In this document: positions 27,491 through 36,700 of the stretch, piece after piece | How the letters are laid out: each line of letters opens with the position of its first letter | Position numbering within the stretch: the stretch's first letter is position 1 | Source: Oscillospiraceae bacterium | GTDB lineage: Bacteria; Bacillota; Clostridia; Oscillospirales; Acutalibacteraceae | Length of the DNA: 64,000 bases | Direction of reading: 5' to 3' | Assembly: GCA_022508805.1 (NCBI GenBank) | Contig: JAFLUM010000003.1 | Location: 1 to 64,000, forward strand | The notes under the pieces: model-generated | The model's input: only the letters and a program-made list of their open reading frames with translations | Told to the model about the DNA's origin: nothing | Database searches by the model: none | Position numbers and translations under genes: made by a program

Positions 27491-27865
27491 ATGAAAACTC
27501 TTGAAGAGCTTATGGCTATAAGAGACAAGACAAAGCAGAGAATGACAGTCCGTGAGGACACAGGTGACGACGCAGTAAGAGTAGTCGTCGGTATGGCTAC
27601 CTGCGGTATCGCCGCAGGCGCAAGACCCGTTCTCAATGCTTTCGTTGACGAGGTTGCAAAAAGAAATCTTAAGGGCGTAACGGTAACACAGACAGGCTGC
27701 ATCGGTATGTGCCAGTATGAGCCTATCGTTGAGGTTCTTCAGCCCGGCAAAGAAAAGGTAACATACGTTAAAATGACCGCCGAAAAGGTTGCAAAGGTCG
27801 TTAACGACCATCTTGTAAACGGAAATCCCGTTGCGGAATACACCATCGGCACGGTTACAAAATAA
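27491..27865 (+). CDS. hndB: HndB-like [2Fe-2S] thioredoxin-fold protein
   Basis: 124 residues matching HndB of NADP-reducing hydrogenases: MATCGIAAGA and TGCIGMCQYEP supply the four Cys of a thioredoxin-like [2Fe-2S] cluster. The start is the ATG at 27491 with GGAGGTG at 27479-27484 inside the end of the HATPase gene. It lies 12 bp before hndC. The same fold recurs at the N-terminus of HndC. Confidence 0.88.
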   Translation: MKTLEELMAIRDKTKQRMTVREDTGDDAVRVVVGMATCGIAAGARPVLNAFVDEVAKRNLKGVTVTQTGCIGMCQYEPIVEVLQPGKEKVTYVKMTAEKVAKVVNDHLVNGNPVAEYTIGTVTK

Positions 27866-27877
27866 GGAGGAAACATA

Positions 27878-29665
27878 ATGTATCGTTCTCATGTGCTTGT
27901 TTGCGGCGGTACCGGTTGTACCTCTTCAAACAGTTCGGCGATAATTGAGGCTCTTGAGGCTCAGATCGCCGAAAAAGGACTCAGCGAGGAAATCAAGGTA
28001 ATCAGAACAGGCTGTTTCGGTCTTTGCGCGCTGGGCCCCATTATGATAGTTTATCCCGAAGGCAGCTTTTACTCACAGGTAACGGTGGATGACGTTCCCG
28101 AAATCGTTGAGGAGCATCTTCTTAAAGGAAGAATCGTTACGAGACTTCTCTATGATGAGACCGTTCAAAAGGATGAGATCAAATCCCTTCGTGAAACAGA
28201 GTTTTACAGCAAGCAGAACCGTGTTGCGCTTCGCAACTGCGGCGTTATTGACCCCGAGGATATTGATGAGTACATAGCCTATGACGGATATCAGGCTTTG
28301 GCAAAGTGCCTTAATGAGTACACTCCCGAGCAGGTTATTCAGATCGTTAAGGATTCGGGTCTTCGCGGACGCGGAGGCGGAGGATTCCCCACGGGTCTTA
28401 AATGGAGTTTTACTGCCGCTAACCAGGCAGATCAGAAATACGTTGTATGTAATGCCGACGAGGGCGACCCCGGAGCATTCATGGACCGTTCCGTGCTTGA
28501 AGGCGACCCCCACTGCATAGTCGAGGCTATGGCTATCTGCGGTTACGCAACGGGCGCTACCGAGGGCTATGTTTACGTTCGTGCCGAGTACCCCATCGCT
28601 GTTAAACGTCTTAACATTGCAATAGAGCAGGCGAGAGAGTACGGTCTTCTCGGCAAAAACATATTCGATTCAGGTTTTGATTTTGATCTTCACGTCCGTC
28701 TCGGCGCAGGCGCATTCGTTTGCGGTGAAGAGACAGCACTTATGACCTCTATTGAGGGTAACCGCGGCGAGCCCAGACCCCGTCCGCCTTATCCGGCAGT
28801 AAAGGGACTTTTCGCAAAGCCCACCACCGAAAATAACGTTGAGACGTTTGCAAACATTCCCCAGATAATCCTCAACGGTGCTGATTGGTTCGCATCAATG
28901 GGTACCGAAAAATCAAAGGGTACAAAGGTGTTTGCTCTCGGCGGAAAAATCAAGAATACAGGACTTGTTGAAATTCCTATGGGTACCACACTTCGCGAGA
29001 TCATTGAAGAGATCGGCGGCGGTATTCCCAACGGCAAAAAGTTTAAGGCGGCACAGACCGGCGGACCTTCCGGCGGATGCATCCCGGCTTCCCTTATGGA
29101 TACCCCCATCGACTACGATAACCTTACCGCTATCGGCTGTATGATGGGCTCCGGCGGACTTATCGTAATGGATGAGGACAACTGTATGGTCGATATCGCA
29201 AAGTTCTTCCTCGACTTTACTGTTGACGAATCCTGCGGTAAATGTACTCCCTGCCGCGTAGGTACAAAGAGACTTCGCGAGATGCTTGAAAAGATCACCG
29301 ACGGCAAGGCAACCCTTGAGGATCTTGATAAGCTTGAGGAGCTTTGCCACTATATCAAAGAGAATTCTCTCTGCGGACTCGGTCAAACTGCTCCAAACCC
29401 TGTGCTTGCAACTCTCAAGTTCTTCAGAGATGAGTATGTTGCCCACATTGTTGACAAAACCTGCCCTGCAGGCGTCTGCAAAAAGCTTGTCAGCTACAGC
29501 ATTGTTGCCGACAAATGTAAGGGCTGTACGGCTTGCGCCAGAAAGTGCCCTGTCGGCGCTATCAGCGGAACAGTCAAGCAACCTCACGTTATTGATAAAG
29601 ATAAATGCGTTAAATGCGGCGTTTGTATGGAAACCTGTAAGTTTAACGCCATTGTTAAGAAATAA
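27878..29665 (+). CDS. hndC: NuoF-like flavin subunit of bifurcating hydrogenase (HndC type)
   Basis: 595 residues, in order: an N-terminal [2Fe-2S] thioredoxin-like domain (CGGTGC, CFGLC), the NuoF core with GRGGGGFPTG (NAD(P)H and FMN site), the FMN loop NADEGDPGAF, an SLBB domain, the [4Fe-4S] site SCGKCTPC, and a C-terminal double ferredoxin domain (CKGCTACARKC and CVKCGVCMETC). It is the probable electron-bifurcation site, linking NAD(P)H, ferredoxin and the H-cluster subunit HndD. Confidence 0.95.
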   Translation: MYRSHVLVCGGTGCTSSNSSAIIEALEAQIAEKGLSEEIKVIRTGCFGLCALGPIMIVYPEGSFYSQVTVDDVPEIVEEHLLKGRIVTRLLYDETVQKDEIKSLRETEFYSKQNRVALRNCGVIDPEDIDEYIAYDGYQALAKCLNEYTPEQVIQIVKDSGLRGRGGGGFPTGLKWSFTAANQADQKYVVCNADEGDPGAFMDRSVLEGDPHCIVEAMAICGYATGATEGYVYVRAEYPIAVKRLNIAIEQAREYGLLGKNIFDSGFDFDLHVRLGAGAFVCGEETALMTSIEGNRGEPRPRPPYPAVKGLFAKPTTENNVETFANIPQIILNGADWFASMGTEKSKGTKVFALGGKIKNTGLVEIPMGTTLREIIEEIGGGIPNGKKFKAAQTGGPSGGCIPASLMDTPIDYDNLTAIGCMMGSGGLIVMDEDNCMVDIAKFFLDFTVDESCGKCTPCRVGTKRLREMLEKITDGKATLEDLDKLEELCHYIKENSLCGLGQTAPNPVLATLKFFRDEYVAHIVDKTCPAGVCKKLVSYSIVADKCKGCTACARKCPVGAISGTVKQPHVIDKDKCVKCGVCMETCKFNAIVKK

Positions 29666-29679
29666 GGAGTGTGCCTGAT

Positions 29680-31419
29680 ATGGAAAATGTAAATGTTAAA
29701 ATTAACGGCAGACCTTATTCTGTACCCAAGGGTAGCAGCATTCTTGAGGCTGCACGTTACGCGGGAATAGAGGTTCCCACACTTTGCTATCTTAAAGATA
29801 TTAACGAGATCGGCGCTTGCCGTATGTGTATGGTAGAGGTCAAGGGCGCAAGAAGCCTTGTCGCCGCTTGTGTGTTCCCCGTTAACGATGGAATGGAGAT
29901 CTTTACAAATACCGAAAAGGTAAGACATTCAAGAAAACTCACTCTTGAGCTTATTCTCTCGACCCATGACAGAAAGTGCCTTTCCTGTGTACGCAGCGGG
30001 ACCTGCGAGCTTCAGCAGCTCTGTAAGGAGTTCGGCGTTGACGATGAGACCCGCTATGAGGGCGACGTAGTCCGCTACAACTTTGACGACTCTGCCGCTC
30101 ATATGGTAAGAGATAACAACAAATGTATCCTTTGCCGTCGCTGCATTGCCGCCTGCGATCAGCAGGGCATCTCAGTCATCGGCGCAAACGCAAGAGGATT
30201 TGATACTCACGTTTCTTCCGCATTTGATAAGGATCTTGCAGACGTTTCCTGCATCTCCTGCGGTCAGTGTATCGTTAACTGCCCCACAGGCGCTATCGTT
30301 GAAAAGGACGATACCGACAAGGTTCTTGCCGCTATCAACGATCCCGAAAAGTTCGTTATCGTTAATACCGCTCCCTCTATCCGTGCTACTCTCGGCGAGG
30401 CATTCGGTATGCACATCGGCACTAACGTAGAGGGCAAAATGGTTGCCGCTCTTCGCAGACTTGGCTTTGACAAGGTATTTGATACTGATTTCGCAGCCGA
30501 CCTTACAATAATGGAAGAGGCAAATGAGCTTATCGACCGTATTCAGAACGGCGGCACTCTCCCGATGATCACTTCTTGCTCACCCGGTTGGATCAAGTAT
30601 TGCGAGCATTATTATCCCGATCAGCTCTCGCATCTTTCCACCTGCAAATCACCTCAGCAGATGTTTGGTGCAACTATGAAGACATATTATGCTGAGAAGA
30701 TGGGTATTGATCCCAAAAATATGGTCGTTGTCGGCGTAATGCCCTGTACGGCTAAAAAGTTTGAGACAAAGCGTGACGGTCAGGCGGCTTCCGGTTATCC
30801 GGACGTTGATATCGCTATCACCACAAGAGAGCTTGCAAGAATGATCGATAACGCCGGTATCTTCTTTAAGCATCTTCCCGACGAGGAGTTTGATAATCCC
30901 TTCGGCGAGAGCACGGGCGCAGCCACAATATTCGGCGCTACGGGCGGCGTTATGGAAGCAGCTCTTCGTACGGCAGTTGAAAAGCTTACGGGCAAAGAGC
31001 TTGAGGTCGTTGACTTTACCGAGGTTCGCGGTATGAACGGCGTCAAAGAGGCTGAGTATGACATCGGTGGTAAGAAAGTCAAGGTTGCTGTTGCCAGCGG
31101 TACTAAGAACGCCAAGGTCATTATGGATAAGGTCAAAGACGGCACAAGCGATTATCTCTTTATCGAGATAATGGGTTGTCCCGGCGGCTGCATCAACGGC
31201 GGCGGTCAGCCGATCCAACACGCTGTTGTCAGAAACTTCGTTGACCTTAAGGGCAGAAGAGCAGAGGCTCTTTACAGTGCTGACAGAAATAATCCCAAGA
31301 GAAAATCTCACGAGAATGAGGCTATCAAGACACTTTACACCGAGTATCTCGGCAAGCCCGGCAGCCATAAGGCTCACGAAATTCTCCACACGTCATACGT
31401 GGCAAGAAAGAAATATTGA
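29680..31419 (+). CDS. hndD: [FeFe]-hydrogenase catalytic subunit (HndD/HydA)
   Basis: 579 residues, in order: an N-terminal plant-type [2Fe-2S] domain, a His-Cys [4Fe-4S] site (HDRKC), two ferredoxin clusters (CILCRRCIAAC and CISCGQC), then the H-domain. L1 is TSCSPGW at 298-304, L2 is MPCTAKK from 354, and L3 is EIMGCPGGC at 496-504. The C-terminal small subunit-like domain is fused. L1 has Ser301 where many monomeric enzymes have Cys (TSCCPxW). The ATG at 29680 has AAGGAG at 29664-29669. It reversibly makes H2. Confidence 0.95.
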   Translation: MENVNVKINGRPYSVPKGSSILEAARYAGIEVPTLCYLKDINEIGACRMCMVEVKGARSLVAACVFPVNDGMEIFTNTEKVRHSRKLTLELILSTHDRKCLSCVRSGTCELQQLCKEFGVDDETRYEGDVVRYNFDDSAAHMVRDNNKCILCRRCIAACDQQGISVIGANARGFDTHVSSAFDKDLADVSCISCGQCIVNCPTGAIVEKDDTDKVLAAINDPEKFVIVNTAPSIRATLGEAFGMHIGTNVEGKMVAALRRLGFDKVFDTDFAADLTIMEEANELIDRIQNGGTLPMITSCSPGWIKYCEHYYPDQLSHLSTCKSPQQMFGATMKTYYAEKMGIDPKNMVVVGVMPCTAKKFETKRDGQAASGYPDVDIAITTRELARMIDNAGIFFKHLPDEEFDNPFGESTGAATIFGATGGVMEAALRTAVEKLTGKELEVVDFTEVRGMNGVKEAEYDIGGKKVKVAVASGTKNAKVIMDKVKDGTSDYLFIEIMGCPGGCINGGGQPIQHAVVRNFVDLKGRRAEALYSADRNNPKRKSHENEAIKTLYTEYLGKPGSHKAHEILHTSYVARKKY

Positions 31420-31440
31420 TTTAAGTAGTATTTTAACTCG

Positions 31441-31468
31441 GACGGGGAGTACCTTTGTACTTCCCGTC
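31441..31468 (+). terminator. Hydrogenase operon terminator
   Basis: GACGGGGAGTAC (31441-31452) and GTACTTCCCGTC (31457-31468), with one G-T wobble. The T-run is weak. Confidence 0.65.
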
Positions 31469-31512
31469 TTGTAACAGAGTCGCAAAAAACTGTTAATTGG
31501 AAGTGGTGTAGG

Positions 31513-32475
31513 ATGTTTAAAAGAATAATTTCGTTGTTTCTTGTGTTCGTTTTGCTTTTCACGCTGGGAGCGTGCAAGTCAGAAGACAGTGAGCAGGAGA
31601 CGGAGAGCGGCGAATACATACAAAGTGATGTGGGCGATAACGAAATCAGTTCAGATGATGTTGAAAATGCTTCAAGCACCGCTCCAAATACCGACAATAC
31701 TCTTCAAGCAACCAACAATGACAATACGACTGCGACGACAACGACCGAAGCCGTGCGTTCGGTGAAGGTAACCGTTCCCGAGGGTTACACTCTTGTCCGT
31801 ATTGCGTGGCTTTTAGAGGATAAAGGCGTTTGTGACTCGGATGATTTTATTAAAGCCGCTCAAACCTATACAGAATGGCTTGATTTATCACAGTATTCGT
31901 TTTTAAATGATATGAAAAAGGCAAGTAACGTCTGTTTTTACCTCGAGGGCTACTTTTTTCCGCTTACATATGATTTGCAGAAGGATATGGATCCCAAGCA
32001 GGTAATAAAAACGTTACTTAACGGAACAAAGGGGCGTTTCAACGACTCACTTTTACAGCGTGTAAGGCAAAGCGGATACAATCTTCATGAGATCTTGACA
32101 ATAGCCTCAATAATCGAAAAAGAGGCGTTTAAAAGCAGTGACCGCACTATGATCTCATCGGTTCTTCATAACCGACTTAATGCGGGAATGAAGCTGCAGT
32201 GCGACCCGACCATAACATACTGTACGGGCGTAATTGACGTGATTTATCCCGACAAGCTTGATTATTATAAGTATTATTACAATACTTACCGTTGCTCTGC
32301 ACTGCCTGCAGGACCCATCTGTAATCCCGGTATGGGCGCTATTGAGGCGGCGCTTTCGCCCGCACAGTCAGATTATTTCTATTTTATTTTAGAAGATAAA
32401 GAACCGTACAACTCATATTTCTCCAAAACATATGAGGAGCATTCCCAAAAATGGGAAGAGATTCAGAACGGTTGA
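31513..32475 (+). CDS. MltG-like endolytic transglycosylase, lipoprotein form
   Basis: 320 residues. The signal peptide with lipobox LGAC (Cys about 20) makes it a lipoprotein rather than the usual membrane-anchored MltG. A Ser/Thr/Asn-rich linker (about 25-80) is followed by a LysM-like part (VPEGYTLVRIAWLLEDKG) and the catalytic YceG domain, with the active Glu in SIIEKEA. VLHNRLNAGMKLQCDPT and LPAGPICNPG are typical. It cuts nascent peptidoglycan glycan strands. A second, membrane-anchored MltG lies at 44988. Confidence 0.87.
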   Translation: MFKRIISLFLVFVLLFTLGACKSEDSEQETESGEYIQSDVGDNEISSDDVENASSTAPNTDNTLQATNNDNTTATTTTEAVRSVKVTVPEGYTLVRIAWLLEDKGVCDSDDFIKAAQTYTEWLDLSQYSFLNDMKKASNVCFYLEGYFFPLTYDLQKDMDPKQVIKTLLNGTKGRFNDSLLQRVRQSGYNLHEILTIASIIEKEAFKSSDRTMISSVLHNRLNAGMKLQCDPTITYCTGVIDVIYPDKLDYYKYYYNTYRCSALPAGPICNPGMGAIEAALSPAQSDYFYFILEDKEPYNSYFSKTYEEHSQKWEEIQNG

Positions 32476-32500
32476 CGGACGAAAACAGAAAACAGACACA

Positions 32501-32535
32501 AAAAAGCTCCCTATCACAGTGATAGAGAGCTTTTT
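32501..32535. terminator. Bidirectional terminator
   Basis: AAAAAGCTC-C-CTATCA (32501-32516) pairs with TGATAG-A-GAGCTTTTT (32520-32535). It lies between convergent genes. Confidence 0.85.
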
Positions 32536-32548
32536 CAGTAATTACCGA

Positions 32549-33136
32549 TTATCTAAACATCGTCCATATATTGCTGAGTACCGTTTTTGTGCAGCTGTAA
32601 GAGTAGTAATAGTCACCTGCATACCATTCATCTTCCCAGCCGCCGTAATTATCCAGCGCAGAACGCATAATGAAGATAGAGAATATTGATGAGGCGATTG
32701 AAATCAGTATACTCAGAACTATTGAGACGATAAGTCCTATTAGTGCCATTTTACCGTATGCCTTTGCACTTATCGGGCGCTTGTCTCTGTCAATAAGATA
32801 AAGTATGAGACCGAGTATAGGCACTAAAAAACACGCTACCTTGAGCCACGTTGACGGTACATCGTCTTGCGCAGGCACGGTGTTCATATTCACACTTTGG
32901 AAGGGCGAACCGCACTTGACGCATACGACCGCCATCGGATCGCATTTGTTACCGCAGCGCTGACAGTATTTAAACTGCGGCGCCGCATACGGATTATATG
33001 CGTATCCGTTATTTTGAATGGGAGCGCCGGGTGCAGGCGCATTACTTTCAGCGGTGTATTCAAGCTTGCATCCGCAGTCGGGGCAATTCTCCATTGTATC
33101 GCCGAACACTGAATAGCATTGAGGGCATTTTTTCAT
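32549..33136 (-). CDS. Double zinc-ribbon membrane protein (paralogue 1)
   Basis: 195 residues. Two zinc ribbons occupy the N-terminal half (CPQC and CPDCG; then YCQRCG and CVKCG). A hydrophobic helix (WLKVACFLVPILGLILYLI), a conserved RPISAKAYGKMALIG stretch and a second hydrophobic region follow. The extra C-terminal tail has many Tyr. GAGGAGG precedes the ATG at 33136. Such zinc-ribbon proteins are common in gut Clostridia and of unknown role. It is a tandem paralogue of the next gene. Confidence 0.78.
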   Translation of the reverse strand: MKKCPQCYSVFGDTMENCPDCGCKLEYTAESNAPAPGAPIQNNGYAYNPYAAPQFKYCQRCGNKCDPMAVVCVKCGSPFQSVNMNTVPAQDDVPSTWLKVACFLVPILGLILYLIDRDKRPISAKAYGKMALIGLIVSIVLSILISIASSIFSIFIMRSALDNYGGWEDEWYAGDYYYSYSCTKTVLSNIWTMFR

Positions 33137-33175
33137 TCTCAAAACCTCCTCATTTAAGCTTAATTAATTGCCGGA

Positions 33176-33646
33176 TCAATAGTAATAATATGAGCTTGCA
33201 AACATATCGCCGACTACATAACCGACTACACGTAATACTATATTCAAAACGATTCCGACAACAAATCCGATGATAGCCGCTTTACCGTAGGCTTTTGCGC
33301 TTACAGGCTTTTTATCTTTATTGACAATATAAAGAATAAGACCGACTATCGGGAAAAAGAAGCATACAACCTTAAGAATAGTCTTGGGGTCATCGTCAAC
33401 TGCGGGATAAGCGTTCACATTTTGGAACGGAGCACCGCACTGTGTACAAATAACTGCCATCGGATCACACTGCTTACCGCAGTTTTGGCAGTATTTTACC
33501 TGCGGGGCAGGATTGGGAGTGTATGCTCCGTTTTCATAGCTGTCGTTTGTATTATAATCATTAACATATTCAAGCGGACGTCCGCAATCGGGACAGATGT
33601 CCATTGAATCATCAAATCTTGCTAAACATTGAGGGCATTGTTTCAT
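33176..33646 (-). CDS. Double zinc-ribbon membrane protein (paralogue 2)
   Basis: 156 residues with the same architecture as its neighbour: CPQC/CPDCG, YCQNCG/CTQCG, a membrane helix and KPVSAKAYGKAAIIG, then a second hydrophobic segment and a Tyr-rich end. The ATG at 33646 has AGGAG 9 bp upstream and matches the paralogue's MKxCPQC start. The two genes are 39 bp apart and arose by tandem duplication. The function is unknown. Confidence 0.78.
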   Translation of the reverse strand: MKQCPQCLARFDDSMDICPDCGRPLEYVNDYNTNDSYENGAYTPNPAPQVKYCQNCGKQCDPMAVICTQCGAPFQNVNAYPAVDDDPKTILKVVCFFFPIVGLILYIVNKDKKPVSAKAYGKAAIIGFVVGIVLNIVLRVVGYVVGDMFASSYYYY

Positions 33647-33763
33647 GTTCATAATCTCCTAATATTTTATTCACATTTATTTTACAATATAAAACTTGCA
33701 AAGTCAAGAAAAAGTATAAAAATTTCCCGCCATTTCTGACGGGAAATTTTTAATATAATTTAA

Positions 33764-36700
33764 TCAGTTCTCTTCGGGAGCATAAAGATCCTTGAGGCGA
33801 AGAAGATGTGTATATCTTGCCTTTGCGGTGTCCTCAGCCTTTGTGAAGAGCTGTTCGGCTCTTTCGGGGAATGCACGTGAAAGTGAGGAGTAACGAGCCT
33901 CGTTCATAATGAAGTCGCGGTAGCTCTCGGTGCCTTCCTTGCTGTCGATGGTGAAGGGGTTCTTGCCTTCAGCCTTGAGAGCGGGATTGTAACGGAACAT
34001 ATTCCAGTATCCGCAGTCAACAGCCTTCTTCATCTCAGCCTGGCAGTTGACCATACCGCCTTTGATGGAGTGCATCTCACAGGGAGCATAAGCGATAATG
34101 ATGGACGGACCGTGATATGCCTCAGCCTCAGTAATAGCCTTGATGGTCTGATTCTGATCAGCGCCCATAGCGATCTGAGCAACGTATACATAGCCATAGC
34201 TCATTGCGATCTCTGCAAGGCTCTTCTTGGCAACAGCCTTACCTGCAGCGGCAAACTGTGCAACCTGACCGATGTTGGAAGCCTTTGAAGCCTGACCGCC
34301 TGTGTTGGAGTAAACCTCGGTATCGAATACCATAATGTTTACATCCTCGCCGGATGCAAGAACATGGTCAACACCGCCGAAGCCGATGTCATATGCCCAA
34401 CCGTCGCCGCCGAAGATCCAAATGGATTTCTTTGAAAGGTATTCAGCATTGTCAAGAATATCTTTCTTAGCTTCACATCCGCAGTCAAAGCCCTTAAGAG
34501 CAGCAACCAGGTTATCGGAAGCAGCCTTGTTTGCCTCGCTGTCATTTACAGTGTCAAGGTAAGCCTTTGCCGCCTCTATAACATCAGCGGGAGCCTTTCC
34601 TTCGTCTACAATAGCCGTAACCTTGTCAATAAGTCTGTTTCTTATAGCGTTCTGACCAAGGTACATACCGTAGCCGTGCTCAGCGTTGTCCTCAAACAGT
34701 GAGTTAGCCCAAGCGGGACCGTGACCGTTCTTGTCAACCGTGTAGGGTGATGTTGCGGCAGGACCGCCCCAAATTGAGGAGCATCCCGTTGCGTTGGAGA
34801 TGTACATTCTGTCGCCGAAAAGCTGTGTGATAAGTCTTGCGTAAGATGTCTCTGCACAGCCTGCGCAGGAACCGGAGAACTCAAGAAGCGGAGTCTTGTA
34901 CTGGCTTCCGATAACTGTGTTGTTCGCAAGGTCTTCCTTGACAGAAACGTTGGCAACCATATAGTTGAATGCGTCCTGCTTGTAGTCCTGGCTCTCTCTG
35001 GGAACCATCTTCAAGGAGTCTGTGGGGCAAACTCCGATACATACGCCGCAGCCCATGCAGTCCATGGGAGAAACAGCGAGTGAATACTGATAAACGCCCT
35101 TGCCCTTACCCTTTTTCTCAACTATTGTTGCGCTCTCGGGAGCAGCGGCAACCTCGTCAGCAGTAAGTGCATAGGGACGGATGGTAGCGTGCGGGCATAC
35201 ATAAGAGCACTTGTTGCACTGCGCGCAGGTAGCAGCGTTCCACTCGGGAACCATAACTGCAACACCGCGTTTTTCATAAGCAGAAGCGCCCTGCTCAAAC
35301 GTACCGTCAGCGTGGTCAACGAATGCGGAAACAGGAAGCAGATCGCCGTCCATCTTGCCGACAGGTTTCATAATGGTGTCAACCATCTTAACAAGCTTTG
35401 CAGGTCCGTTTTCGCTCTCAGCCGCCTTAGTATCAACAGCCTCTGCCCAGTCAGCGGGAACGTCGATCTTAACGTAAGCAGATGCACCTGCATCAATTGC
35501 TTTTTCGTTCATTTCAACGATTTCTTTACCCTTTTTCATGAACTTCTGAGCTTTTTCCTTCATGTAGCCGATAGCTTCCTCAGGAGGAAGAACCTTAGCA
35601 AGTGAGAAGAATGCTGACTGAAGAACTGTATTTGTTCTCTTGCCGAGACCTATTTGTGCTGCCAGGTCAATAGCGTTAACTGTGTAAAGCTGAATATTAT
35701 TCTTAGCAATGTACTGCTTTGTCTCAGCGTTCAGCTTTTCGCTGAGCTCATCGGCACTCCATTGGCAGTTGATAAGGAATATACCGCCGGGTTTAACATC
35801 GTTGACCATACGGAATCCCTTTTCAATATATGAGGGGTTGTGGCAGGCAACGAAGTCAGCCTTGTTTATGTAGTACGGGCTTCTGATAGGCTTGTCACCG
35901 AAACGAAGGTGAGATACCGTGATACCGCCCGTTTTCTTTGAGTCGTACTGGAAATACGCCTGAACGTATTTGTCGGTATGGTCGCCGATGATCTTGATAG
36001 AGTCTTTGTTAGCACCGACAGTACCGTCACCGCCGAGACCCCAGAACTTGCACTCGATCGTGCCTTCAGCCGCAGTGTTGGGAGAGGGCTTCTCTTCGAG
36101 TGAAAGGTGAGTAACATCGTCGTTGATACCCATAGTGAACTGACGCTCGGGAGTCTCCTTATTAAGATGCTCATAAACAGCAAAAATGCTTGAGGGAGGA
36201 GTGTCCTTTGAACCGAGACCGTATCTGCCGCCGCAGACCTTTGCAGCTCTGCCCATCTCGTTAAGAGCGGCAATAACGTCAAGGAACAGGGGCTCACCGA
36301 TTGAGCCGGGCTCCTTAGTTCTGTCAAGAACAGCGATCTTCTTTGCTGTCTCGGGAATAGCCTCGCAGAATTTCTTTGCGGAGAAGGGTCTGTAAAGGCG
36401 AACCTTCAAAAGACCGACCTTCTCACCCTTAGCGGTAAGATAGTCAACAACCTCTTCTGCGACATCGCAGACAGAGCCCATTGCAACGATTACTCTTTCT
36501 GCATCGGGAGCGCCGTAGTAGTTAAAGAGCTTATAATCAGTGCCAAGCTTTTCGTTGACCTTGTTCATATAATTCTCAACGATTGCGGGAACAGCATCAT
36601 AATAGCTGTTGCAAGCCTCTCTGTGCTGGAAGAAGATATCACCGTTCTCGTGTGAGCCGCGCATTACAGGGTGCTCGGGGTTAAGAGCGCGCTTACGGAA

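Noticed and set aside
28913-29587. Minus-strand ORF of 224 codons inside hndC
   Set aside because: It is the antisense shadow of the conserved [Fe-S] and SLBB region.
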